Below are positions 1 to 9,600 of a DNA stretch of 64,000 nt, piece by piece. The translations under genes were made by a program, and so were the position numbers. How positions within the stretch are numbered: the stretch's first letter is position 1; each line of letters begins with the position of its first letter. Source of the DNA: Lacticaseibacillus zeae DSM 20178 = KCTC 3804 (GTDB lineage: Bacteria > Bacillota > Bacilli > Lactobacillales > Lactobacillaceae). The stretch lies in contig NZ_BACQ01000050.1 in assembly GCF_000260435.1 (NCBI RefSeq), positions 55,084-119,083 of the forward strand, in the 5' to 3' direction. The notes below the pieces were generated by a model. That model was not told the DNA's origin. It saw only the letters and a program-made list of their open reading frames with translations, and made no database searches.

Positions 1-680
1 TTTTCGACAAACGGAATTAGTCGCGATAACAATAACCACTTTTCGCGTTCTGTAAATTGTGTCGGCTCCATGCCGGTAGTTCTCAACAATACATCCAGCC
101 ATTCATCGGTCGTAAATGCTTTGCGACCTTCATAAACCTCTTTCATATCGACAAACGGCACTTGAATTGGCGTCAATTTTTCAATTGTAAAGTGGTCTTC
201 ATTATCGTGCTGATACTCCACGCGCACAATTGACCAAATACCGCCAATTAAAAGCCGCTCATAATCCTGAACATAACGTTCATCAACGGGTACGTTCGTT
301 AGTCCTAGGTTACTGAAGAAAGCTTCATAACGGTCTGCGCGTTCATTCAACTGCACTGTCAACTTGTCTATAACAGTGTATGCTCCGTTTTCACGAATCT
401 TAGATTTAACCATCTCAGCTTCATCAGGGCGAACATAATTATGCGCCAAAGTTTTCTTAACCCGCTCAACACCATCTTCGATCAGTTGTGGATCTGACGA
501 ATTGGCGTATTGTCCCAGTAAAAACTCCAACACATAAATCGGAACATTAGCACCTTCTTTAATTCGTTGGGTAAGATCTTTTCGCACAAAACGTCCCGGA
601 AAGCTTTGTTCTAACTTAGCAACAGTCGGATCAACTTGAGGGTCAGCCTGACTACGATCATTATGCTCATCAGATGTCAA
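1..680 (-). CDS. brxL: BrxL, Lon-like BREX protein (N-terminal part, runs off window)
   Basis: Reading the minus strand from about 680 gives an uninterrupted frame to the window edge, so only the first ~226 residues are visible. The visible part contains the stretches KLEQSFPGRFVRKDLTQ, PIYVLEFLLGQY and WLLLSRLIPFVE, which I recognise as the N-terminal region of BrxL, the Lon-protease-like protein that closes BREX type 1 operons; the ATPase and protease domains lie outside. There is no ATG. Two in-frame TTG codons, at 686 and 680, follow a GGAGGAGGG ribosome site (688-696), and 680 has the better spacing. The frame overlaps the last codons of pglZ, which suggests translational coupling. Identity is well supported by position and sequence; the exact start is not. 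Confidence 0.85.
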   Translation of the reverse strand, partial: MTSDEHNDRSQADPQVDPTVAKLEQSFPGRFVRKDLTQRIKEGANVPIYVLEFLLGQYANSSDPQLIEDGVERVKKTLAHNYVRPDEAEMVKSKIRENGAYTVIDKLTVQLNERADRYEAFFSNLGLTNVPVDERYVQDYERLLIGGIWSIVRVEYQHDNEDHFTIEKLTPIQVPFVDMKEVYEGRKAFTTDEWLDVLLRTTGMEPTQFTEREKWLLLSRLIPFVE

Positions 681-3189
681 AATCAAACCCTCCTCCGACC
701 GTCAAATCCATTTGATATTGAATACGGTCTATTTCTCCAGAATCAACGTTTTCAACCACCAAGAAGTACTCTTGTGAACGATCAAATTCCTTGTCCATCA
801 ACGGGATTCGGCCTGTGATTCTACGTTCCTCAATATTTTTTTCCTTGTAATCGGCAACAACCTGTATTTCGCCCGAAATATGATTGCCTTTATCATCTTC
901 AAAGAACATTTTAAAGGTTGCCGGTTTTACTAAATCACTGATCGCATCTTTTTGAACAAAATTGACGATAACTTCACGCGTTGTAATTCGACGCACCGGT
1001 GTAACCAGCGTTAATTCAGCATAACTAGCCTGGGAACGACCGCGTCTGGCACGGACATCAAGCACAGGAATAATCATCTCTTGCGGAGAACAACCGCCAT
1101 GTACATAGTTTTGTCCTGCTCCTGGCACTGTGAACACGTTGCCGTTTTCAGGGTAAAAGACGGATCGAGTATCATCGGTGTCAAGAATGTCTCCTAGCTT
1201 GGCCTGCCCAACACCAATCTCATTTAGTTCACCTTGCCCGATTGCATATCGGAGATTCTTCACTTCAAAAACCATATCGGTTGGAAGATTAATCTTGTCC
1301 GTAGAATCAAGCGGCTTCCGTCGATAAATAAACCCGTGATCAGCCGTCACGATAATGTGGGCAACCGAAATGTTCCGTAGCCGATCAATACCGCGCTGCA
1401 GTTCCGAAATCGCATCGCTAACCGCTCGGAACACTTTCGCCTCTGATGCTGGCTTGTCACCAACTGCATCAATTGTGTTGTGATAGAAATAAATGACCTT
1501 TTTACCGGCAATAAACTGTTTTTGTGCCTCGGACGACCATGACAAGAATGTATCCAATCCCTCCGCGTCACTTGCTGGTTCAGCTTGCTGAAGAATAGCC
1601 CTGCGGAGCTTAAGATTGGTAGCTGGTTTCTCATCGACTAGTAGTTCCTGGCCAGTGGTATATCTCAATTGATGATTGGGCAATAACTGGGGCATACCAA
1701 AATAGGTCACTGAAGGCAACCCAGTAATCGCACTCTGCATTGAGGGGGTGTACAAATCTTGTTGATCAAGTCGACGTTGAAGTTCTTTCGCAGCCTCAAA
1801 CCTAAATGCATCCGAAATGATAACCACAATGCGATCCTTTTGGTTTGAAACAAAATTCGAGTAGAAGTCCCTCTGCTGATACTGCGGTGGAACCAGTCGT
1901 GGTTCGTACACTTTTGTCCAGTTAGAAATGATTGGTACAAGTCGATTATTGTTATAAACGCGCTCAACTTGATCTGACAACTTGTCAAACATCGGTTGGA
2001 GATCCACTGGCAAATCATTTCTCGCCTTGTTGTAGCGTCGATATGCCATATCGATTTTATAACCATTCTCCGTATACTGGCTCAACTGTTCGAGCACACT
2101 TGCTGGTTCGGTATCAGGTGTAAACTGCTCGCTGAGAATTAAGCAAGCATCCCCTATCATGTCATCCGCGACCTGATACTGTTTGCCAAAATGCATGGTC
2201 GTCCGCTTCTGAGCGATATCGTTCAAGGACAGCTGCCCAAGCATTTCACCAGTATTGCCAGCAACTAGCTCTTTGTTAAGCCACTGCAAAATCCGTTTAT
2301 CAATTTGCGGAAAAGCGTCCACTTTAATTAAACGAGTCGGGTCAATTTGTCCAAAGATTCGATCACCGTTCAACTTTTGCCAAACCATCTCAGCCGCCCA
2401 AGCATACTTTTCCTGCAAGTCAGCTCGTTGTCGCCAATTAAGCATAAATGAACTGACATTAGTGAGGTTCGCTAATTTATAATTTGCAAAATTCTTTGGC
2501 AAATCGGTATCCAGCTGAAAATAGGCAAAGTTCAAGAACATAGCCGCCAAGAGCTGATTTAACTGATGTTTACCAGTATACCCGTAGGCGGCACTAATAA
2601 ACTGCCAGAACTCCTCTTGCAAGTCGTACTTATCAAACTCATCCAGTAAGACATTCTGGTTATCAGTTTGCGCGGCAATAACTGCCAGAAGAATGGAAGT
2701 CAACTGAATATCTGTTGTCTTTGCTAATGCCGCCATTGCAACTTGATAAGGATTCTTACCGGGCTGATTCAATTGTTTAAACCGTGCAACTCGCTCTTTA
2801 TTGTTAAAGAACTTAGCCTGATCACGAACAAATTCACGCTGACTATCTGGTAAGCCAAGTTCCTTTTGCAACATCGCAGCAGCATCTGCCGTAAACTCCT
2901 GGTTATACAGTTCCATGTCGGTTAAGAAATCTAACGAAATCTCGGGTTTCGAATACGGTGAATAAACCAATGCGCGCTTCCCAGCTTTCTCAAGGTCAAT
3001 CAAGTGCAGTTTTGTCTTCACCTGTTCACGATGATTTAACACGACAATTGGTTCACGAATCTTTTCCCTAAGTTCGTCCAAGTTGTCGGTAAAGTCCCCA
3101 TTTGCGTCGTACCAGAACACAAAATGCGTCATGTCATTGAACAGTTTCTCAATACCAGCCACAACATCTTGCAAACCAACTTCAGCCAT
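670..3189 (-). CDS. pglZ: PglZ, alkaline-phosphatase-superfamily BREX protein
   Basis: About 839 residues, the usual size for BREX type 1 PglZ. The PglZ domain occupies the middle and C-terminal half and shows the metal-site motifs VVIISDAFRFEAAKE and HIIVTADHGFIYRR typical of the alkaline phosphatase superfamily. PglZ is a core BREX protein needed for defence and for host methylation with PglX. I start it at the ATG at 3189 (MAEVGLQDVV), preceded by AGGAGG; a longer in-frame start at 3234 has no ribosome site. Normally pglZ follows pglX directly. Here about 3.4 kb of oppositely oriented DNA and a terminator separate them, so pglZ-brxL probably needs its own promoter. A TATACT box at 3237-3242 (minus strand) is the only candidate I see. 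Confidence 0.93.
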   Translation of the reverse strand: MAEVGLQDVVAGIEKLFNDMTHFVFWYDANGDFTDNLDELREKIREPIVVLNHREQVKTKLHLIDLEKAGKRALVYSPYSKPEISLDFLTDMELYNQEFTADAAAMLQKELGLPDSQREFVRDQAKFFNNKERVARFKQLNQPGKNPYQVAMAALAKTTDIQLTSILLAVIAAQTDNQNVLLDEFDKYDLQEEFWQFISAAYGYTGKHQLNQLLAAMFLNFAYFQLDTDLPKNFANYKLANLTNVSSFMLNWRQRADLQEKYAWAAEMVWQKLNGDRIFGQIDPTRLIKVDAFPQIDKRILQWLNKELVAGNTGEMLGQLSLNDIAQKRTTMHFGKQYQVADDMIGDACLILSEQFTPDTEPASVLEQLSQYTENGYKIDMAYRRYNKARNDLPVDLQPMFDKLSDQVERVYNNNRLVPIISNWTKVYEPRLVPPQYQQRDFYSNFVSNQKDRIVVIISDAFRFEAAKELQRRLDQQDLYTPSMQSAITGLPSVTYFGMPQLLPNHQLRYTTGQELLVDEKPATNLKLRRAILQQAEPASDAEGLDTFLSWSSEAQKQFIAGKKVIYFYHNTIDAVGDKPASEAKVFRAVSDAISELQRGIDRLRNISVAHIIVTADHGFIYRRKPLDSTDKINLPTDMVFEVKNLRYAIGQGELNEIGVGQAKLGDILDTDDTRSVFYPENGNVFTVPGAGQNYVHGGCSPQEMIIPVLDVRARRGRSQASYAELTLVTPVRRITTREVIVNFVQKDAISDLVKPATFKMFFEDDKGNHISGEIQVVADYKEKNIEERRITGRIPLMDKEFDRSQEYFLVVENVDSGEIDRIQYQMDLTVGGGFDFDI

Positions 3190-3281
3190 ATTTCCTCCTG
3201 CTAAATACCAATCATTCTCAATGTTTACTTGCAATAAGTATAACGAAGCACATCACTAAATACCACAAGATGACTGTTCTT

Positions 3282-3352
3282 TTGTTCACTCCAAACTATA
3301 ATCAGAGCGTCATCAAGAACCTGGTAACGATGATTTCTGAGGAGGATTTCGA
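3282..3352 (+). repeat. IR-N, left copy (71 bp perfect inverted repeat)
   Basis: Identical, in inverted orientation, to 9517-9587. It encodes LFTPNYNQSVIKNL and the residues after it at the very start of the silent pglX cassette. Similarity continues with scattered mismatches to about 3412. Confidence 0.95.
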
Positions 3353-4634
3353 CGTATCCAAGGAGGGGCAGGTCGAAATTATTGGGTGGTTGTATCAGTA
3401 TTACAATAGTGAACCAAAGGACGAGGCATTCAAAAAGAAGAAGTACGACTCTTCCGAGATTCCAGCCGTTACGCAACTTTTTACGCCTGACTGGATCGTT
3501 AAATATCTAGTTGAAAATTCTCTCGGACGATACTGGATCCGAGTCTTACATGCTCGAGGAGATAAGCGATCCGCTTCAGAAATAGCTTCTAATTTTGCCT
3601 GGAAATACTTCATGCCCGAAGCTAAGCAGGAACAAGACTTGGCACAACCAGAATTTGCCGAAAAAAAAGTCGAGGCTATTACGTTTGATGATCCAGCAAT
3701 GGGATCAGGTCACATACTGATCTATGCCTTTGAAGTTTTCTTACAGATTTATGAATCGGAAGGTTACTCACGTCGAGACGCTGCCAAAAGCGTAGTAGAG
3801 AACAATCTTCATGGTTTTGACATTGATCGTCGGGCATTTCAGCTTACCTACTTTGCGGTCATGATGAAGTTCCGTGCTGAGAATCGTCGTGCTCTAAGAT
3901 TAGATTTGCGACCAAACGTTTTTGAGGTGCCAACAACCGGTCTGACATTAGCCGACTTTGGTATTGAGAAAGATACAAACAAGCAAATAACTAAAAATCT
4001 AGCTGAGCTACTGGCAAATTTTAAAAATGCAAAAGAATTAGGCTCACTTCTAGATTTTTCGACAGTTCAACTAAACGACGAATTAATTAATTCGATTGTT
4101 AGTACTAAAAGAGTAGGACAATTATCTTTTGATGAGTCTCAGAGCTTGGAACATCACAATGAGCTTTCTAAGCTAATTGCTGTGGGCACAGCATTACAGA
4201 ATCGCTACGTGATAAATGTTACGAATCCTCCCTATATGGGATCTGGAAAGATGCCATCCATATTATCAAGGTTTGTAAGTAAACACTATCCAGCAAGTAA
4301 ATCAGATTTATTTGCAGCCTTTATTGAACGTCTTCATGGTATGACAGATGAAGATGGGCTGTTTGCGATGATCACACAACATCAATGGATGTTTCTCTCC
4401 AGCTTCAAGGCGCTTCGTGAACGCATGATGAATTGGCCAATTATTAACATGGCACACCTTGGCACACGAGCGTTTGAAGAAATTGGCGGTGAAGTGGTAC
4501 AAACCACGGCATTTGTTATACAGAAGCATCCTGAAAGTGAATACGTTGGCACTTATGAACGCTTGGTCAACTTTGATTCTCAGTCAAAGAAACAAAAGGC
4601 GTATCTTGAAGCGGTCAAGACTCCTTCTCTTAAC

Positions 4635-4684
4635 TATGTTTATCGTACTAATCAAACGAATTTTGAGAAGATTCCGGGAAGCCC
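4635..4684 (+). repeat. IR-M, left copy (50 bp, one mismatch)
   Basis: 32 identical bases, one mismatch, then 17 identical bases shared in inverted orientation with 8239-8288. It encodes YVYRTNQTNFEKIPGSP, between the methyltransferase core and the recognition region. Confidence 0.93.
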
Positions 4685-5377
4685 TATTGCTTATTGGGCA
4701 AGTAAAAATCTAATTATTGATTTTGAAAAAGGTGTTAATTTAGATACGATTGTTGACCCTAAGGCGGGGCTTACGACAGGGGATAATGCTCTATTTCTTC
4801 GGCAGTGGTTTGAAGTTAGTTCTGAGAACATTTTTTTTAATGCTCACTCAAATGAAGAAGCCACTAAATCAAGTGCCAGGTGGTTCCCCTACAACAAAGG
4901 AGGTTCCTACAGAAAATGGAGCGGAAATTATGATTTCGTAGTTGATTGGAAAAACAATGGAGTTGCAATTAGAAACTTTACCAGAGGAACAACACAAATC
5001 AAGTCTCGCGTTATGAGTTCTGATACGTATTTTCATTCAGCAATTACCTGGTCTCTCATAACAAGTGGCGGATTCAGCATCCGTTACCGTCGTTCAGGGA
5101 GTATTCATGATAGTGCTGGCAAAGAGGCTTTTGGATCGGAATCTAACTTACTTTTAGTTTTAGGGTTACTTAATTCAAAACTCGGAGACTATATTTTTAA
5201 GTTATTGAACCCGACAATAAATATGCAGATTGGCGATTTTAGAAACTTTCCAGTATTGAAAATAAACTCTCAATTGAATATATGTGGAATCATAAAACAA
5301 AATATTGAATTATCTGATTTGGATTGGAATGTTGATGAAACTTCATGGGATTTTTTAACAAACCCGTTAAGTGCTTC

Positions 5378-5396
5378 TATCGCTGAGCATAATCGA
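5378..5396 (+). repeat. IR-C, left copy (19 bp perfect inverted repeat)
   Basis: TATCGCTGAGCATAATCGA, identical in inverted orientation to 7524-7542. It encodes IAEHNR and marks the 3' limit of similarity between the silent cassette and pglX. Confidence 0.85.
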
Positions 5397-5472
5397 GCAT
5401 CTCCGACAAAATCCTTGCATTTCAAAGTCATTTGTGACAAATATGTGCCAACTATGCAAGGAGGTTGTATTA

Positions 5473-6555
5473 ATGGTTAGTTATCAGAAACGCGGAAAGG
5501 TTTGGCAGTACGAAATATCTTACAAAGATCTTGACGGTACATACAAGAAACTGCGCAAATCCGGTTTCGCGCTTAAGGCTGATGCAGAATTAGCTGCAAG
5601 CCAGATAAAGTCGTCTTATATTGACGTGAAGCAGTTTAAAGCAGGTAATATAACATTGGCGGATTATTTCGAACGCTGGATTCATCTGTATAAACAAGGA
5701 GCGGTCACTAAAGTTACGTATATCAAGTATGAGAACACACTCAACCACATCCATCGCTTATTCGGATCTCTCCTACTTCGAGACATCACGCGCTCTATAT
5801 ATCAAGAACGGCTAAACGCCTTTGCAAAAAGCCACGCTCCGAGGACTGTTGCCGCTCTTCATAAACAGATTAGATCAGCTATCCTTGATGCGATTGATGA
5901 GAAAGTTCTCCAGTTAGATCCAACAAGAAAGGCCATTATATCCGGAAGAATTATTCCACAACAAAGACGAGCACTGGATTATAAAGAATGGTTAACCCTG
6001 GTTCACCATTTAGACACAGCAGTCCCTAGTCAAATGATTATCTACCTCGCCGCGGTGACAGGTCTCCGCTTCGCAGAAATACTCGGCCTCACTCCACGAG
6101 ATATAGTTTTTCAAAAAGGAGAATTGACAGTCAACAAAACGTGGGACTACAAATATCAGTCGGGTTTCAAGAAAACCAAAAATAGAGCCTCCAACCGAAC
6201 AATCCTTTTAGATACAAAGTCACTGGAACATCTTCGTGACTTTATTACCACCAATTGGCAACCGTCTCCTGATACGCCACTTTTCATACACAACAACAAG
6301 GCCCCTGTTAGTGCGGAAATTAATAAAGAATTGTCCCATAAGCTAAAGTCTTTAAACCTTCCTCGAATCACCTTCCACGGTTTACGACACACCCACGCGT
6401 CTATTCTGCTTTACCAAGGTGTCAGCGTTCTCTCCGTTTCAAAGCGTTTAGGCCACAGCAACATCACAACTACACAGTCCACTTATCTACACGTAATCAA
6501 AGAACTAGAGAACAAGGACAATGATAAGATCCTATCAATTTTAGAAGAAATATAA
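5473..6555 (+). CDS. Tyrosine recombinase/integrase of the pglX switch
   Basis: A 360-residue phage-integrase-family tyrosine recombinase. The N-terminus (MVSYQKRGKVWQYEISY) resembles the arm-type DNA-binding domain of Tn916/phage integrases, followed by a SAM-like core-binding domain (residues ~60-155). The catalytic domain has box I (TGLRFAEILGL), HGLRHTHAS, LGHSNITTT and the nucleophile Tyr in STYLHV, so all expected residues appear present. The start ATG at 5473 follows AAGGAGG at 5458-5464; longer in-frame starts lie within the pglX cassette frame. It overlaps the cassette stop, so translation is probably coupled. Placement between inverted copies of pglX suggests it inverts the DNA between their repeats. 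This is an inference; a relic of island integration is the alternative. Confidence 0.9.
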   Translation: MVSYQKRGKVWQYEISYKDLDGTYKKLRKSGFALKADAELAASQIKSSYIDVKQFKAGNITLADYFERWIHLYKQGAVTKVTYIKYENTLNHIHRLFGSLLLRDITRSIYQERLNAFAKSHAPRTVAALHKQIRSAILDAIDEKVLQLDPTRKAIISGRIIPQQRRALDYKEWLTLVHHLDTAVPSQMIIYLAAVTGLRFAEILGLTPRDIVFQKGELTVNKTWDYKYQSGFKKTKNRASNRTILLDTKSLEHLRDFITTNWQPSPDTPLFIHNNKAPVSAEINKELSHKLKSLNLPRITFHGLRHTHASILLYQGVSVLSVSKRLGHSNITTTQSTYLHVIKELENKDNDKILSILEEI

Positions 6556-6574
6556 ATTGGCACATTTCTTGGCA

Positions 6575-6613
6575 CAACAAAGGCGATCGCACACCACGCG
6601 ATCGCCTTTGTTG
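6575..6613. terminator. Bidirectional terminator between int and pglX
   Basis: A perfect 16-bp stem (6575-6590 with 6598-6613) around a 7-base loop. The stem begins CAACAAAGG and ends CCTTTGTTG, so both strands present an A-rich/T-rich flank. It lies between the convergent ends of the recombinase (20 bases away) and pglX, and should stop transcripts from both sides. Confidence 0.8.
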
Positions 6614-6614
6614 G

Positions 6615-9600
6615 TCATTTAATTGGTGTCAGAATTTTAGTTCCTGCTTGAAGTTTCTCGTGGTTTACCAACACGCCATCATCTAGATCCAAATCTATAT
6701 TTAGATTTGCTACGTGCTGAAGCTGCTCATCATACTTCACTAATTCTGTCATCTGTTTTGTCAGTTTACTGATTTGCTTCTTATAAGCATTTTTCTGGCG
6801 AGTCTCTTTTTCCTTCTCTGCAAAGTTTTGAAGCTGTTCGAGACGCTGCTTATATGCTTCTTGCAGCGGATGTAAATACTTCGTCCGAATCATCGCCATC
6901 GTCCCAGTATTATACCGATGCAGGTACATTAAGCCAACAAATCCGCCGTTTCTTCCAGAATTTAATTCCCAATAAATTGGTCGTTTCTGGTAAGTTGAAA
7001 GATGATCCTTTTGGTAGAAGTCATCTCGAATGTATGAACGGATTTGTTCTTCTGGTGTACTACCTCGCTTGCCCAAAGCATTAGCAATAAACTTCATGTT
7101 TTCAGCCAAATGCTCTTCGCCAAAAGTCGTGGTCAAGAACTCTTTGAATCTGTTAATAATGTCCCGCGAATCACCAAAGTAATCTTCATCAGTTAACAAA
7201 ATAAAGTCATCGGCACTGGGCTTAAACGTTTCATACTTAGTAGAATCCCACGACCCTCCTGCAAAAGCGAGGCCTGGTGTGTCGATCGAATAACGCCCAA
7301 AGACACAGCCAATGAAGTAAGAAATAAATGCTTTAATATCCCGCGTCAAGTCTGCTTTGCGAACAGATACCTCTTTATCGTCTTCTTCAGGAGACAACTC
7401 GTCCTGCAAACCATAGAGATCGATAAAGATGCGATTTAGCTCCTCTTCGTTTGACTTCAGCTGGTTAAAACGATCTTCTGCTTCTCGCTTCCACTGATTG
7501 AACGCAGCTTCAACTGTCCAATTTCGATTATGCTCAGCGATACATGAAACTAACAGATCCCATTTAAATCCCCAAGATCTTTCATCTAAATTCCAATCGA
7601 CATGGCAAAGAACAATATTTTGTCTAACCTTCTCGGTTATATTCGGTTCTTGTGCGGACCTTGAAACAGGTAGATTTAAAAAATATCCTGATTTCATATG
7701 GATCGTTGGGTTTAAGATTGACAGGAGATAATTTCCAACCGTAGAATTCGCAAACCCCATTAAATAGCGGTCGGATATATTCTTCTGCTTTGAAAAAGCG
7801 GATAAAGCATTGCTTTCGAATAGCATTCCTGGCAAGAGGAGTCGCATGCTGAATTTTCCGCTAGTAATGTCAGACCAAGTAAATCCAGAATGGAAATAGA
7901 ATTGTTCATTTGGTACAATTGCTTTTTGTTTTGATGCCCCAAGATGTTGCTTGATCTCATTACCATTGTTTTCCCAATTAATGACATATTCTAAATTACC
8001 GAACCATTTTCTGTACGGTCCCCCCTTTGAAATAGGAGCCCACTTTTTTGAAGTGCGAGCGAAATCTATTGCATCGCATGCATTAAATTTTATATTTTGA
8101 AAAGAAACTTCATACCATCTTCTGAGAAAACGCAGGTTATTGCCAGTTTGAATACCAACTCCGGCAAAAAGAAAATCACTAATTGACGGAGAATTCTGAA
8201 ATTTTTCAAATACATTTTCTGGCACCCAATAAGCAACTGGGCTTCCCGGAATCTTTTCAAAATTCGTTTGATTAGTACGATAAACATACGAAACTGACGG
8301 ATCTTCAATGGCCTTTTTAACATACTGCCGTTGTATTTCCATGCCGCCCTTAAAATCTGAGAGTTTTAGGTAAGTCCCCGTAAAATTATGGCTCTGAGAA
8401 TTTCTGACAACAAAAGTGTTGATCGGAACAGTCGCCTCTTCAAACGCAGAATACTCCATTTGTATTAAGCTTGATATTTGTTGATTTTCGAGAATGTTGC
8501 GACGCAAGGATTCATAAGTCTTTATAAACATCCAAACGAAAGGTGTCATGAATGCCGCATATCCGTTTTGTTTCGTCATGTTGATATTTTTCCAGATAAA
8601 TACTGAAAAGAGATCACCTGAGTATGGCTTGTAGTACTTCTTCACAAACTTTTTGAGATCGCCATTCATTCGGTTCAAGTAAGGGGGATTAGTCGCAACT
8701 ACGTCAAACTTAGTCTGAAGAACACTTGCTATGGAGACCATTTGACCTAGGGCCTTTTTTGCTTGATGAATACCAAAGACATCTAATCCAGTATTCTCTG
8801 GTAATGTATCAATAGCTTGCCGAATTGCTACAAGGTCATAATTCTTTTCGAAATGCATAATTGAACCTAACAACTTGCCCTCTTTGAAAGTCTGAATAAG
8901 ATCACGAATATCGGCAATCGTTTCAGAGTTTCCTTTAAGCTCTGCAAATACATCTTCCGGTATTTTCTGCATATTCTCAAAGACGTTTAAATGATGTTGA
9001 ATTGGTTTGCGCAATATTCGGCGGTTGTATTGCCGAGCTTTCATCATGAGCGCAAAGTAAGCCAACTGGTAAGCACGCTTGTCAATTTCCAGACCGTACA
9101 AGTTATGTGCCAAAATCATGGCTGCAGCTTCGCGATTACTGTAACCTTGCTCGTCATACATTTTGATCAGTAAATCAAAAGCATAGACCAAGATGTGTCC
9201 AGAACCCATCGCGTCATCAAGAACTTTCAAATCGGCTAAATCTAAGGGCTTATCAGTGCGTTCAATAGGTCCTGGCAAAAGATATTTCAAATCGTCCTTA
9301 ATTGGCGAGTTTGGATAATGCTCTAAATAAAGCTTTCCCAGAGAATTATCAATCATGTAACGAACTACCCAATCAGTGGTAAATAATTGTGTTGCTGCTG
9401 GAATGTCACTAGTTTTGACCGGGCCGCCATTGATGTTCACAACCTGATCGTGTGGCTCACTATTGTAATACTGATACAACCACCCAATAATCTCGACCTG
9501 ACCTTCCTTGGACACATCGAAATCCTCCTCAGAAATCATCGTTACCAGGTTCTTGATGACGCTCTGATTATAGTTTGGAGTGAACAATAATTGCATGAAG

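Larger units (their letters stand above)
3270..5480 (+). pseudogene. Silent pglX cassette lacking N- and C-terminal parts
   Basis: An open frame of 736 codons similar to the middle of PglX but oriented opposite to it. It begins at the equivalent of PglX residue ~195 (LLFTPNYNQSV) and diverges just after the IAEHNR motif equivalent to residue ~885, then ends in about 27 unrelated codons. It carries methyltransferase motif I (DPAMGSGHIL, around residue 142) and motif IV (NPPY, around residue 318), then a target-recognition region that differs strongly from the active copy. No ribosome site precedes the ATG at 3270. It lacks the ~195 N-terminal and ~300 C-terminal residues of full PglX. I infer a storage cassette for recombination and not a working enzyme. 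Its stop overlaps the recombinase start by 8 bp. Confidence 0.85.

Noticed and set aside
7..660. Plus-strand coding at the left edge
   Set aside because: The minus frame is open throughout and matches BrxL; the plus-strand frames are short and unsupported.
3225..3476. Minus-strand 83-codon frame upstream of pglZ
   Set aside because: Antisense shadow of the silent pglX cassette; the same peptide stretch appears antisense to active pglX at 9387-9590 because of the inverted repeat.
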